64,000 bases of DNA. It comes from Stenotrophomonas indicatrix (GTDB lineage Bacteria; Pseudomonadota; Gammaproteobacteria; Xanthomonadales; Xanthomonadaceae). A model generated the notes under the pieces. It saw only the letters and a program-made list of their open reading frames with translations. It did no database searches and was not told the DNA's origin. Of the stretch, positions 48,464 through 56,095 are shown one piece after another (within the stretch, counting starts at the first letter, position 1; every line of letters begins with the position of its first letter). The stretch spans positions 1,798,001-1,862,000 of the forward strand of contig NZ_PEJS01000001.1 in assembly GCF_002750975.1 (NCBI RefSeq), read 5' to 3'. The position numbers and the translations under genes are program-made.

Positions 48464-49086
48464 AGTGCCTCCAACTGCTGCCGTATCGCGAAGATCTCCG
48501 CGTCATTACGCAACCCCAGCTTACGCAGCGCGGCAATCTTCTGCGTGCTGACGGTCTTGATGCTGCGGTGCCGATGCAGGGCAATCTCCGAGACGGTCAG
48601 CCCATCCAGGACCAGCCGGATGACCTCGCGCTCGTTGCGGCTAAGTGCATCGCAGGGCGTCAGCAGCTTGCACGACGGTGGAATGCGGCAGAGCCCTTGG
48701 GCCACGCGCACGACCGCGTCGGACAGTTCAATCAACGGCTCGGATTTGCCGACAAAACCGCTGATTCCGGCATCCAACAGGTGGTTGATGATCGCCACCG
48801 AGGTCTGTCCGGCAAAACCCAGCAGCGTTACCCGCGGCAATGCCTGCCGCAGGTGCTCGACGAGCTCGGTGCCGCTGATATCGCCGGGCGCCAGGGTGAT
48901 GTCGATGATGGCCACATCGGCATGACGCTGCTGCAGCGCCTGCACGAACGCCTGGCTGTCACTGTGGCTGGCGACGATCTCGAAGCGGCTGTCGTTGCCC
49001 AGGTGGAAGGCCGTGCCGCGGCGGACGACGTCATGGTCATCAAGCAGGGCCAGGCGAAGCCGGCGCGGTGCAGGGAATCCGTTCAT
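48460..49086 (-). CDS. LuxR/FixJ-type response regulator
   Basis: 208 residues. A receiver with the acidic pair LLDDHD and the phosphoacceptor in IIDITLAPGDISG is followed by a GerE/LuxR helix-turn-helix (LSRNEREVIRLVLDGLTVSEIALHRHR without a break). Similar to EvgA/BvgA/RcsB. Overlaps the hybrid kinase gene by four bases. Two inverted repeats lie 65-120 bases upstream and may be its own binding sites. Confidence 0.92.
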   Translation of the reverse strand: MNGFPAPRRLRLALLDDHDVVRRGTAFHLGNDSRFEIVASHSDSQAFVQALQQRHADVAIIDITLAPGDISGTELVEHLRQALPRVTLLGFAGQTSVAIINHLLDAGISGFVGKSEPLIELSDAVVRVAQGLCRIPPSCKLLTPCDALSRNEREVIRLVLDGLTVSEIALHRHRSIKTVSTQKIAALRKLGLRNDAEIFAIRQQLEAL

Positions 49087-49150
49087 GCGCGGGAGTGTTG
49101 TCAGCGCCCAGTGGCGTGGCACTCATTCTGGCGCCGCTGTCGCGTCGAGC

Positions 49151-49202
49151 ATCGAAAACGTTCGATTTTTGAGACTTTTCCTAGAGTTGAAGTAGGAAAA
49201 GT
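49151..49202. promoter_or_regulatory. Two inverted repeats upstream of the LuxR-type regulator
   Basis: ATCGAA-AACG-TTCGAT (49151-49166) and ACTTTTCCTA-nine bases-TAGGAAAAGT (49174-49202), both perfect. They are AT-rich in a GC-rich genome and lie in the promoter region of the minus-strand regulator gene, so they are candidate operator sites. The rest of 49,087-49,709 shows no convincing gene. Confidence 0.5.
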
Positions 49203-49709
49203 TGGAGGTTTGTGTCGGGATCTGCACAGCGTGGGTGCAGCGAAGTAGCCTGTTGCGTCTGATGAATTTTGGATCGCGTCTGCAAGGAGCGCGCGGACTG
49301 CGTGCGCTGCGCATGTCGAGTGCGGGCTCCGCTGGCGAAATGCCAGCGTCCACGGCCTGGTCCAGGGCGGCTCCAATCACAAGACGTTCCAGAGCGGCGC
49401 GATTGACGGGTTGGCGGGCGCAATTAACGTGACGCGTCACAGTGGTCGCGGGTCCGCCGGCGTTGAATTCTGCAGGGCTGAGGGCTTGGGTTTCCCTCAG
49501 AATTGAACGTTGGTCCGGCGAGGTACGCCTGACTATTGGAGACTGGAGCGTGCGACTGTTTGAGCGGGCATGTGTCGCCTGGACGCGGCGGGATGCCTTT
49601 GGGTCGCCAGCGACCATGAGTGCAGAGAAGCTATGGCAGGGGTTGGGGCCCGGGTGATGTCCGGGGTGCCATTGGTCGGGCTTGGTAGCGGAGTCGATGC
49701 TCAGTCTGC

Positions 49710-49737
49710 TTTGAACATAATATACATTATGCGAAAT
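49710..49737. other. dif: Chromosomal dif site / left prophage junction
   Basis: Read on the minus strand: ATTTCGCATAA (XerC arm), TGTATA (centre), TTATGTTCAAA (XerD arm). This agrees with E. coli dif (GGTGCGCATAA TGTATA TTATGTTAAAT) at 23 of 28 positions, with the centre identical. KOPS-like octamers converge on it. It is the left junction of the filamentous prophage. Confidence 0.9.
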
Positions 49738-49845
49738 GCTGTATCAGTCGTCCGCAACCTTCGTTGGCTCAGCTTGGCAATGGCTGCGGCTCTGGCTCGG
49801 CTCTTGCCTGCCTGTTCGTTCCCCCGACAAGGATGAGCTCGCAGC

Positions 49846-50217
49846 ATGATCAAGATTGATCCCCACGACCGCATAGATCTAACCGGCCTTTGGGCCGGTT
49901 TCGGCTTTCAGGGCGGCCATATGTTCACCCCCGAAGGTCATCAGCTGGAGCCTTGCGACATGGCCTGGTGGTCGCTGACCTGCAACATTGCACGGGAATG
50001 GCGGTTGATGATGGCTGATGAGCGAGCCGAGGTGGCCGCCCGATCGGTACGGCCCCGACAGGCTTGTGCCACAACGAAATCCAGCGTCATCTACCTTGCC
50101 GAAGTGCTCAGAATTCGCCGAGAACGGCGGTTGGGCGCGGGTGTATCCGGTCCCGACGCCGAGCCGTCCAATGTGGTCTACATGAGTCGTGGGCCGAGGC
50201 CGCGCCAGCGCATGTGA
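49846..50217 (+). CDS. Phage protein, DUF3653-like
   Basis: 123 residues. N-terminal IDLTGLWAGFGFQGGHMFTP is followed by EPCDMAWWSLTCNIAREW, resembling DUF3653 proteins that lie beside regulators in xanthomonad filamentous phages. No membrane segment. Codons 10-18 contain a perfect hairpin (AACCGGCC-TTT-GGGCCGGTT, approx.) that is conserved in the truncated second copy at 57392, so the hairpin may matter as RNA or DNA. Confidence 0.7.
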   Translation: MIKIDPHDRIDLTGLWAGFGFQGGHMFTPEGHQLEPCDMAWWSLTCNIAREWRLMMADERAEVAARSVRPRQACATTKSSVIYLAEVLRIRRERRLGAGVSGPDAEPSNVVYMSRGPRPRQRM

Positions 50218-50225
50218 GGCGTTTC

Positions 50226-50247
50226 CGTAGGGGCGCTGCCCCTACAC
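50226..50247. other. Hairpin in the prophage intergenic region (possible origin or transcript-end element)
   Basis: GTAGGGGC-GCT-GCCCCTAC, a perfect eight-pair stem just after the DUF3653-like gene. A degenerate version follows the second copy near 57466-57495. Filamentous phage origins consist of such hairpins, but no nick motif can be identified with certainty. Confidence 0.4.
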
Positions 50248-50285
50248 CCCCGGTACAATGTAGCCTGGACGTGATTGGGGGGCGT

Positions 50286-50750
50286 ATGGAGCGCGAACGG
50301 CCTGAGTACCTTCCGCCGATTGAGCGGAAGCGCTGGAATTTCCCGTGGCTGATCACCGGATTCTTGACTCTGGTGAGTCTTGCAACTATCGGCGTGCTTA
50401 CGCTTGGCCGCACTAACAGTGCCTGGAGTGAGCGTTTCGAGGGTGTGCGGCAATCCACCGAGACCGCTAAGCAGTCGTCGACGGTGATGGCTGAGCCGCG
50501 AATGGCTGTCAGTTCGGCGCGATCGGCTTCTCCCGAGCGCCAGCAGGTCCGACCAGCCCAGAAGGCGCAGGATCTGCGCTGTATCAATGGGATGTTCTTC
50601 CGTCGAATTGAAGGTGGCTGGGAGAATCTGCCCGGTTCTCGGTGTGGGGAACTTCCGGCTAGCACTGTTCAATGTTTTGCCGGAAAGCCCTACCGGTGGA
50701 TGAGTGCTGAGGGCGGCTGGGTTCTTTCGCCGCAAGATCAGTGCCCCTGA
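50286..50750 (+). CDS. Phage hypothetical protein with one membrane helix
   Basis: 154 residues. Cytoplasmic N-terminus, a helix at about 19-40 (FPWLITGFLTLVSLATIGVLTL) and a C-terminal outside part with cysteines (DLRCINGMFFRR, GSRCGEL, TVQCFAG, QDQCP) in a pattern like small beta domains. Role unknown. Accessory position next to the DUF3653-like gene. Confidence 0.65.
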   Translation: MERERPEYLPPIERKRWNFPWLITGFLTLVSLATIGVLTLGRTNSAWSERFEGVRQSTETAKQSSTVMAEPRMAVSSARSASPERQQVRPAQKAQDLRCINGMFFRRIEGGWENLPGSRCGELPASTVQCFAGKPYRWMSAEGGWVLSPQDQCP

Positions 50751-50771
50751 AGCCGCCTCAAGCTGGGAACG

Positions 50772-51329
50772 TTATGGGGCGAGAGAGAGCATCGAGTGCA
50801 ACGCTGCGCTAGACATGCCAACGAACACGGAGCCTGCCTGGAGTTGACACAGAGTTCGGTGGGCCATTCCCCGCCTCATCTGCCAGCTGGCACGGGCTCC
50901 GTAAGTATGTGCCGCTGATTTCCGAATGCCTTTCCTTTCCGGAAAAGGAGCCCATGCTGCAATCCTAAGAGCAACCCTCTCCACATCCTCATCTTTGCGA
51001 GCGCCGAGATTCTGCTGCCCATCCGCCCCAAATTTCTCTCGAACCAATTTCTCCATTTCATGCTCGGATGAAATCGCCGCAAATGTCATTCGTTGAAGCC
51101 CTCCAAAGAGGATCGCTGCCCCACAAGCAATAAGAACATGGCTGACTGCGGACCCAATCATTCGCTCAAGAGCAGGCATTGAGCCAAGCACAACAACAAA
51201 GGCTGCACCGCTTCCAGCACTAATCCAAGTTGACAGCCCATTCAAGGCATTAGCTTCTCCTCGTACCATGCTGCTGACCACAACCAGATCTCCGTAATAT
51301 AGCTCTGGCTTCCGTTCGCTAGCATTCAT
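50772..51329 (-). CDS. Phage-borne three-helix membrane protein (family A, copy 1)
   Basis: 185 residues. Helices at about 30-52 (STWISAGSGAAFVVVLGSMP), 60-80 and near the C-terminus, with a cytoplasmic part of about 60 residues between. Distinctly lower GC. It is alignable along its length with the product of 57489-58037 (STWISAGSGAAFVVVL against SAWITGGCAAAFALVL; RTLCQLQAGSVFVGM against KTLCMVQALAVVICV). Each follows a DUF3653-like gene in convergent orientation. Candidate superinfection-exclusion or defence gene; function not known. Confidence 0.7.
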   Translation of the reverse strand: MNASERKPELYYGDLVVVSSMVRGEANALNGLSTWISAGSGAAFVVVLGSMPALERMIGSAVSHVLIACGAAILFGGLQRMTFAAISSEHEMEKLVREKFGADGQQNLGARKDEDVERVALRIAAWAPFPERKGIRKSAAHTYGARASWQMRRGMAHRTLCQLQAGSVFVGMSSAALHSMLSLAP

Positions 51330-51383
51330 TCCAGATCTCCAAATTCAACATGCGGAATTGCGGGGGCAGACAAGCGATTCTAG

Positions 51384-52598
51384 TCAGAAACTGGCTGGAT
51401 ATGGCGGCGCTTCCGGGAACGTGCCCATAGGACGTTTCCCAACCTCAACCAGTGCATGCGGCGATGGCTCAGTCGAGCCCGATGGTGTGGACTGAGCGAT
51501 GCCACGAGCTGATTGATCCTGACTCGACTCCGATTCCTGGCGTGGTGCGCGATACGGATTGTAGGCCGGACCATCATGTGCAATCGCAAGGCACACCGGC
51601 AACCTGATCTTCGCCTTGGTGCCCTGCTCTGTTACGCAGGTACACGTCGTGTCCTCGGTGGTGGTTCCAGAGGCCATGCAGTACAGCTCAGGCTGAGATT
51701 GCACGGTACGGTCATCGAAGGCCGGTGCGGACCACGGTTGAAACTCAATCCGTGGCTTGTGTTTTTCTACGTACTCTTCGCGGGTGAGGGGCCGTGCCGC
51801 CGGCCCGCCCGCGCCCAAGGGCGCCAGGGCTCCCGCCGCCGGCAAAGCACCGGCCCCCTCCTCCACCTTCTTGGGCGTCGGAGAAGGCTTGATGATGAAC
51901 GCATAGATCATCCAGACACCGAGAATAAGCACGATGGTCACAGACAGCGCCTGCCAGACCTTCTTAGGAACCTTGAACTTGTGACTGGCCGTGTGCAGCG
52001 TAGCGCTGCGATAGCGGCTGTACAGCGCCTTCGGGTAGGACCAGATTTCTTCCTCGGCTTTGTCGCGCACCTTCTCATCGTAAGGATCGCTCTGCACACG
52101 CGACCACGTGAGCACGCCAGCACGCTGCATGCCGAACGAACGATTCATGTGTGTGTGCGAACCGATAAGCGTGCGCACCTGGTGGTGGATCTTGTTCGGC
52201 CATTGCGTGACGAACACAAGATCGAAGCCACGATGCCGGTGCGTAGACATTGCGCGAATGCGCGGGTCATCGGATTCGCCCGGCTTGCCCGTAGACGGGA
52301 ACAGCCTGCCATAGCGCTCAAGACCCTGTGTGTTGCCATCGGAATGCGCTTCGTCGTAGATCACGAATGAGCCATCCGGCAGCTGCGTCCAGTCGTTGTG
52401 CTCGGGCAGCTTTTCCATCCATGGGAGGGCATCTGAGCTTTCCTCAGTCGTTGCGCCCGCGATGTTCGTAAAGAAGCGGCGCGGCTGCGCCTTGCCTTCC
52501 TTCACCTGCTGCTGGTTCTGCTCGTAGAACTCAAGCGCCATGGACATTGCGCGCAGGGTCTTGCCATTGCCGGGCTGACCCGAAATCAGATACATCAT
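51384..52598 (-). CDS. Zot family assembly/secretion ATPase (pI-like)
   Basis: 404 residues. An N-terminal ATPase with Walker A GQPGNGKT and Walker B-like FVIYDEAH, a single membrane helix at about 218-240 and a periplasmic Cys-containing tail (YCMASGT, TCTCVTEQ, LPVCLAI). In Ff phages pI drives assembly and extrusion at the inner membrane. The Zot name comes from Vibrio CTX phage; a toxin role here is not implied. ATGA overlap with the gene before it. Confidence 0.9.
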   Translation of the reverse strand: MMYLISGQPGNGKTLRAMSMALEFYEQNQQQVKEGKAQPRRFFTNIAGATTEESSDALPWMEKLPEHNDWTQLPDGSFVIYDEAHSDGNTQGLERYGRLFPSTGKPGESDDPRIRAMSTHRHRGFDLVFVTQWPNKIHHQVRTLIGSHTHMNRSFGMQRAGVLTWSRVQSDPYDEKVRDKAEEEIWSYPKALYSRYRSATLHTASHKFKVPKKVWQALSVTIVLILGVWMIYAFIIKPSPTPKKVEEGAGALPAAGALAPLGAGGPAARPLTREEYVEKHKPRIEFQPWSAPAFDDRTVQSQPELYCMASGTTTEDTTCTCVTEQGTKAKIRLPVCLAIAHDGPAYNPYRAPRQESESSQDQSARGIAQSTPSGSTEPSPHALVEVGKRPMGTFPEAPPYPASF

Positions 52599-52879
52599 TT
52601 GGACGCTGCCTTCTGAATGGCGACCTTGCCTGCATCAATGACGACCTTAGTCACGATGGCAGAGCCGATCATGGTAATGGCCTCCCCTGCCCCGGCCATG
52701 AGCATCACGTTTGCTAGATCCGCTGAAATGCCCGACCACTTCTGCGTAATGAGGTTCAGTGCGCCCTTGACGAGCGGCAGGAGCGCTGCGGCTGTGGCAA
52801 GACCAAGACCCGCGCCGGTCAGTACACGCGCAAGGGAGTTGCCCAGGAGTTGAGTAAGAAACGCGGCGAGCCAAGGCAT
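52595..52879 (-). CDS. DUF2523 minor coat protein (pVI-like)
   Basis: 94 residues from MPWLAAFLTQLLGN, hydrophobic throughout, with three membrane segments, as for DUF2523/pVI proteins that cap the virion end with the adsorption protein. Its first base overlaps the last base of the upstream stop and its stop overlaps the zot start. Confidence 0.82.
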   Translation of the reverse strand: MPWLAAFLTQLLGNSLARVLTGAGLGLATAAALLPLVKGALNLITQKWSGISADLANVMLMAGAGEAITMIGSAIVTKVVIDAGKVAIQKAASK

Positions 52880-53844
52880 TACTTGCGTACTCCTGAAACG
52901 ATGATGGCGGCTGCAATAGCAGCGCAAGCGATGACTAGCCCCCTGATCATCAGTGCAAAATCACAGAGAGGCTTGAACTCGAAGCTAATGGGCGTGGAGA
53001 TGGACCCAACGCCTACAGTCATGGTCTTTGCAGCAGGGCAGGAGCCGCCGCCGAGGCCGCTGGACCACTGGCCGAGGTAGCTACTCGGAATAGGCGGGTC
53101 GGCGTAGGGCATCGGAATGTCACCGGGATACGAGGGGTTCTCAGGAAGGCTCGGATTTTCGCCGTCACCATCACCATCACCGTCGCCATCCTGACCGCCG
53201 TCACTATCGCCGTCACCATCACCATTACCACCGCCCTCGCCGTCTCCACCACCGCCATCACCGCCACCATCTCCATCACCGCCGCCATCACCTCCGCCGT
53301 CCCCGTCACCGCCACCCGTCTCCCCGCCGGTACCACCGCCATCATCACCACCGCCGTCGCCAGCAGGCTTGGGCTCTGGCGCATCAGCGTTAGTGCAAAC
53401 GCCGCCCGTAGGCGCATAGCTGACGCCCGCAACGCCCTGGGGATCCAAAGCGCTGGAGTACATGCAACCGTTATGGCAGGCGTTCACGGAGCCCGCAGTG
53501 GTGCCACCCTCCCAACCAAATTCTTCCGGCCTAGCACTGCACTTGACGGTGAAAGAACGCCTCTTAGAGGCATAGCGTCCGGTCGAAGCGGAAGACGGTC
53601 TGACGAAGCCGACATAGCTATCGCTGCCATCGGGCTCGACCAATGGCGACCACTTCTGGCCGCCAAGGGCATTCGAACGGCCAGCCTCATCTGTAGCGGC
53701 CGCCCACGCTGCGGTGTAAGCAGCCCCCTGATCGGGGCAGGTATCCGAAGCAACGTCAGCGCTCGGCGAACAGGTGCCAACCTGAGCCGACGTAGGAGCG
53801 CTATACAGCGCAGCAAGCATGATCGCGAAGAGTATGCGGAACAT
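52879..53844 (-). CDS. Adsorption protein (pIII/TspB-like)
   Basis: 321 residues. A signal peptide (to about APTSAQ) and an N-terminal Cys-rich receptor-binding part are followed by a long Gly-Asp repeat linker (about 160-235), then a C-terminal part (CDFALMIRGLVIACAAIAAA) anchoring in membrane. This is the pIII plan: N domains, glycine linker, C domain. Position between the coat and pVI-like genes agrees. The Gly-Asp linker is encoded by a GGYGAY microsatellite-like tract prone to length change. Confidence 0.85.
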   Translation of the reverse strand: MFRILFAIMLAALYSAPTSAQVGTCSPSADVASDTCPDQGAAYTAAWAAATDEAGRSNALGGQKWSPLVEPDGSDSYVGFVRPSSASTGRYASKRRSFTVKCSARPEEFGWEGGTTAGSVNACHNGCMYSSALDPQGVAGVSYAPTGGVCTNADAPEPKPAGDGGGDDGGGTGGETGGGDGDGGGDGGGDGDGGGDGGGGDGEGGGNGDGDGDSDGGQDGDGDGDGDGENPSLPENPSYPGDIPMPYADPPIPSSYLGQWSSGLGGGSCPAAKTMTVGVGSISTPISFEFKPLCDFALMIRGLVIACAAIAAAIIVSGVRK

Positions 53845-53907
53845 CTAATCACCGAACGCGATGTACAGCGCGGCAGTGCCAGCGCACAGCACGAAAAGAC
53901 CCAGCAT
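53845..53907 (-). CDS. Tiny hydrophobic protein (pVII/pIX-like candidate)
   Basis: 20 residues, MLGLFVLCAGTAALYIAFGD, almost all membrane helix. GGGGGATTC stands three to nine bases before the start (GTG-ATG). The stop touches the adsorption-protein ATG. Size, hydrophobicity and place between pVIII and pIII match the small tip proteins of inoviruses. Too short for homology by eye. Confidence 0.5.
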   Translation of the reverse strand: MLGLFVLCAGTAALYIAFGD

Positions 53908-53923
53908 CACGAATCCCCCATGA

Positions 53924-53952
53924 AAAAAGGGGCCGGATTGCCCGGCCCCGTG
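53924..53952 (-). terminator. Rho-independent terminator after the major coat gene
   Basis: On the minus strand GGGGCCGG, five-base loop, CCGGCCCC, then six T. In Ff phages the strong central terminator also follows gene VIII, keeping coat mRNA abundant. Confidence 0.9.
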
Positions 53953-53961
53953 TCACAACGA

Positions 53962-54099
53962 TCAACCGAAGATCGCACCCTTCAGCCACTTGAAGCCGAC
54001 CGAGATTGCGGCCGGTGCCAGCTTGGCGGCGCCGATAGCGCCCAGGACGGCGGACAATCCGCCCAGAACGGTCAGTGCAGCAGTTGCGTCGAGATCCAT
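53962..54099 (-). CDS. Major coat protein (pVIII-like)
   Basis: 45 residues starting MDLDATAALTVLGGL: acidic N-terminus, hydrophobic centre (VLGAIGAAKLAPAAISVGF) and basic amphipathic end (KWLKGAIFG). This is the charge plan of a filamentous coat protein. No signal peptide is present, so it inserts without one. AAGGGGAA precedes the ATG. A terminator follows the gene. Confidence 0.82.
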   Translation of the reverse strand: MDLDATAALTVLGGLSAVLGAIGAAKLAPAAISVGFKWLKGAIFG

Positions 54100-54114
54100 G
54101 GTGTTCCCCTTTCG

Positions 54115-54306
54115 TTAGTTGCGGATGGTTCTGCCTAGTTGCTTGTATGCCCACGCCACGGCGAAACACACCGCAACCATGGACAGGATTCCCGACACCT
54201 CGGCAGTGGTCAGGGCGGGAATGTCGGTGCGCGGCACGAATGCGGCTTGCACGCATTCACCGGTCTGCTGGTTGAACTGCAAGCATTCGTAGACGTACCG
54301 CGCCAT
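54115..54306 (-). CDS. Small phage membrane protein
   Basis: 63 residues: a soluble N-terminus with two cysteines (YECLQFNQQTGECV) and a C-terminal helix (VSGILSMVAVCFAVAWAYKQL). Such proteins lie between the ssDNA-binding and coat genes in many inoviruses. Probably a minor coat or assembly protein. Confidence 0.75.
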   Translation of the reverse strand: MARYVYECLQFNQQTGECVQAAFVPRTDIPALTTAEVSGILSMVAVCFAVAWAYKQLGRTIRN

Positions 54307-54309
54307 GAC

Positions 54310-54612
54310 TTAGCCCTGCGCTGCGGCGCGCGGTGCAGCCTTGGGCAGCATGCGCAGGACGGTGAACTTGCTCAGCGACGCGACGCCCTTGTTGACCTGC
54401 AACATGGACTCGATGTCGAGCTCGTACTCGCCCTCGGGGTAGCCCGGTTGGCCCTTGTCCAGGCGCACGTCAAACGGATAGGCGAAACCACCGGTTTCGA
54501 GCTTGGCCTTCTGCTTGCGCGTGGTGTACTCGACGTTGTCGCCAGCATCGTTCTTGAAGCTGCCGCCGCGTTCATCGATTTCGTTCTTCAGGACGGTGAC
54601 CTTGACGCTCAT
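54310..54612 (-). CDS. Phage single-stranded DNA-binding protein (pV-like)
   Basis: 100 residues with OB-type strands (KVTVLKNEIDERGGSFKND, AYPFDVRLDKGQPGYPEGEY). Coats the phage single strand before packaging and, in Ff, represses translation of gene II. Three bases from the replication gene stop and three from the next gene start. Confidence 0.85.
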   Translation of the reverse strand: MSVKVTVLKNEIDERGGSFKNDAGDNVEYTTRKQKAKLETGGFAYPFDVRLDKGQPGYPEGEYELDIESMLQVNKGVASLSKFTVLRMLPKAAPRAAAQG

Positions 54613-54615
54613 GTG

Positions 54616-55722
54616 TTACCCCTCTTGGGTTGGTTGTACGGCCGCGATTTCGGGCCAATGCGCTGCTGTGTCCCCTGTTGCCCACCCCGGCAGCTTTGGC
54701 GAGGTGCAGGATTCGATAACGCCCTTCAACGCCTCAGCGTCGGGGCAATGCTTGACGATGAAACGCAGGGTTGCGCCGTACTGGCGGCGCAGATGACGAC
54801 GTGCGCTCTTCCACGTGGCTTCAACGGCTGCTTTCGTGATTTCGATTCGGGTGGCGACGCAGTTGAGAAAACTCAGCACCGGATAGGCGCCCAGCAGGTA
54901 CGTTGCTGGGTCGCGCAGAATATCGAGCGGCAGTTCCTTGCGATTGGAGTTGCGGAACTGCGCTTCGTAGCGCACCCACGGCGAACTCTTGTCGCCCTGC
55001 TCCCTGCCCTTCTCATAGACGCGCAGCTGCTTTTCGGACTTCTTGCCGCCCACGTAGAAGGTTTTGCCATCGCCGCTGTCGTAGTCATCCACCAGCTGCG
55101 CCTTAGGGCGCTGACCACGGTTGTCAAACTCGCCAGCGGCGTACCACTTCTGTGCCAAGCGCAGGGGGTAGTTGCCCACCAGGTCATCGGCGCACACATC
55201 CACGCGGGTGATCCTTCCGCCGCAGCTTTCGAGCTTCGCTCGAAGCTCCAGCCACCGCTGCGCATGGCCGCAGCGCGCTGCGCCTATCGCCTTGCATCCA
55301 TCACCGGTTAGCTCAATGCGGGCGGTATACGTGCCATCTGCGCGGCGGCAATCTTCGCCACCGAGTTCGATCATGCCGACGAACTTCTTAGCCGCGTCCA
55401 TGATCTTGACTCGCCACGTGTAGAAGCGACCGCCGCCCACGGTTTCATCCAGTTCAAGGCCGAGCCCAGCGAAGAACCAGCAGAACACCTGCAGGGCCGC
55501 GATGCGTGCGTTGTCCGGGGAGAACTCAATCCACTGGCGGACCTCTTCAAAGCTGTCGCCATCACGGAACGCGAGTTCGTCCAGCGCTGCGCGCAGGTCG
55601 ATGGAGGCGGAAAACCAGTCAATGCCGACCATCAGGGTTCCCTGTGCGTTCCTGAATTCACTGACTCCCCTGTTAGACGAGGGGAGTCCCGACCCGGCCA
55701 GCACCGCGCGATCACCGGCCAT
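54616..55722 (-). CDS. Phage replication initiation protein (gene II/X type)
   Basis: 368 residues from MAGDRAVL, or 338 from an internal ATG (MVGIDWFSAS, 55632) that fits the family start better. Motifs: RITRVDVCADD and RVYEKGREQGDKSSPWVRYEAQFR typical of the Phage_CRI/gpX family. It nicks the plus origin for rolling-circle replication. A hairpin (ACTCCCCT..AGGGGAGT, about 55669-55692) lies between the two starts and could be a translational operator. Confidence 0.85.
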   Translation of the reverse strand: MAGDRAVLAGSGLPSSNRGVSEFRNAQGTLMVGIDWFSASIDLRAALDELAFRDGDSFEEVRQWIEFSPDNARIAALQVFCWFFAGLGLELDETVGGGRFYTWRVKIMDAAKKFVGMIELGGEDCRRADGTYTARIELTGDGCKAIGAARCGHAQRWLELRAKLESCGGRITRVDVCADDLVGNYPLRLAQKWYAAGEFDNRGQRPKAQLVDDYDSGDGKTFYVGGKKSEKQLRVYEKGREQGDKSSPWVRYEAQFRNSNRKELPLDILRDPATYLLGAYPVLSFLNCVATRIEITKAAVEATWKSARRHLRRQYGATLRFIVKHCPDAEALKGVIESCTSPKLPGWATGDTAAHWPEIAAVQPTQEG

Positions 55723-55831
55723 TGCAACCACCCTTCCGGCGCAGAGCGAACACCAGCGACCAATACAGCCCCGTGAGCAGCACGCCGCCAACCACATAGA
55801 CGACCAGCGGATCGCGCAAGAAATCAGCCAT
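55712..55831 (-). CDS. Small phage membrane protein
   Basis: 39 residues, MADFLRDPLVVYVVGGVLLT then a basic tail RRKGGCNGR, one membrane helix. It overlaps the genes on both sides (eight bases upstream, eleven downstream), the compact overlap expected of real inovirus genes. Confidence 0.6.
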   Translation of the reverse strand: MADFLRDPLVVYVVGGVLLTGLYWSLVFALRRKGGCNGR

Positions 55832-56054
55832 GGACGGTCTCCTGCTGCTCAGCGAAGCGGGCAGCCGCCAGCAGATCGCCACGCTTTGCGGCGGCAATCT
55901 CAACCTTTGCGAGTGCGATGAGTTGGGCCTCGCGTGACCGCTGCGAGGCGGTGTAATCACGCCGGTCGAGCAGCCACGAAACGAGCTTTGCGCCGCCGAT
56001 GGACACAGCCACGATGGCTCCAAGCAAGGCGAATGCAAGAAGGGGCTCGGTCAT
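55824..56054 (-). CDS. Small phage membrane protein
   Basis: 76 residues: one N-terminal helix (LLAFALLGAIVAVSIGGAKLVSWLL), then a charged helical tail (QRSREAQLIALAKVEIAAAK). First gene of the minus-strand phage operon. It is divergent from the accessory gene at 56096, with 41 bases between starts. Function unknown. Confidence 0.65.
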   Translation of the reverse strand: MTEPLLAFALLGAIVAVSIGGAKLVSWLLDRRDYTASQRSREAQLIALAKVEIAAAKRGDLLAAARFAEQQETVHG

Positions 56055-56095
56055 GACAGAATCCGTCCAATTGCACAGGCGCCACAGGGGGCGGC

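Noticed and set aside
49123..49617. 164-codon minus-strand frame between the regulator and dif
   Set aside because: Composition is not protein-like (Arg/Ser/Pro-rich), there is no ribosome-binding site, and it covers the palindromes upstream of the regulator.
51384..52598. Zot annotated as an enterotoxin
   Set aside because: The sequence shows the phage assembly ATPase with one membrane helix in a full inovirus operon; nothing here supports toxin activity.
53150..53370. Regular GGN-GAN repeats that look like a repeat array
   Set aside because: They are irregular hexanucleotides encoding the Gly-Asp linker of the adsorption protein; no spacers or cas genes, so not CRISPR.
54139..55311. 390-codon plus-strand frame across the phage ssDNA-binding and replication genes
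   Set aside because: Antisense to well-supported compact phage genes; no ribosome-binding site or recognisable domain.
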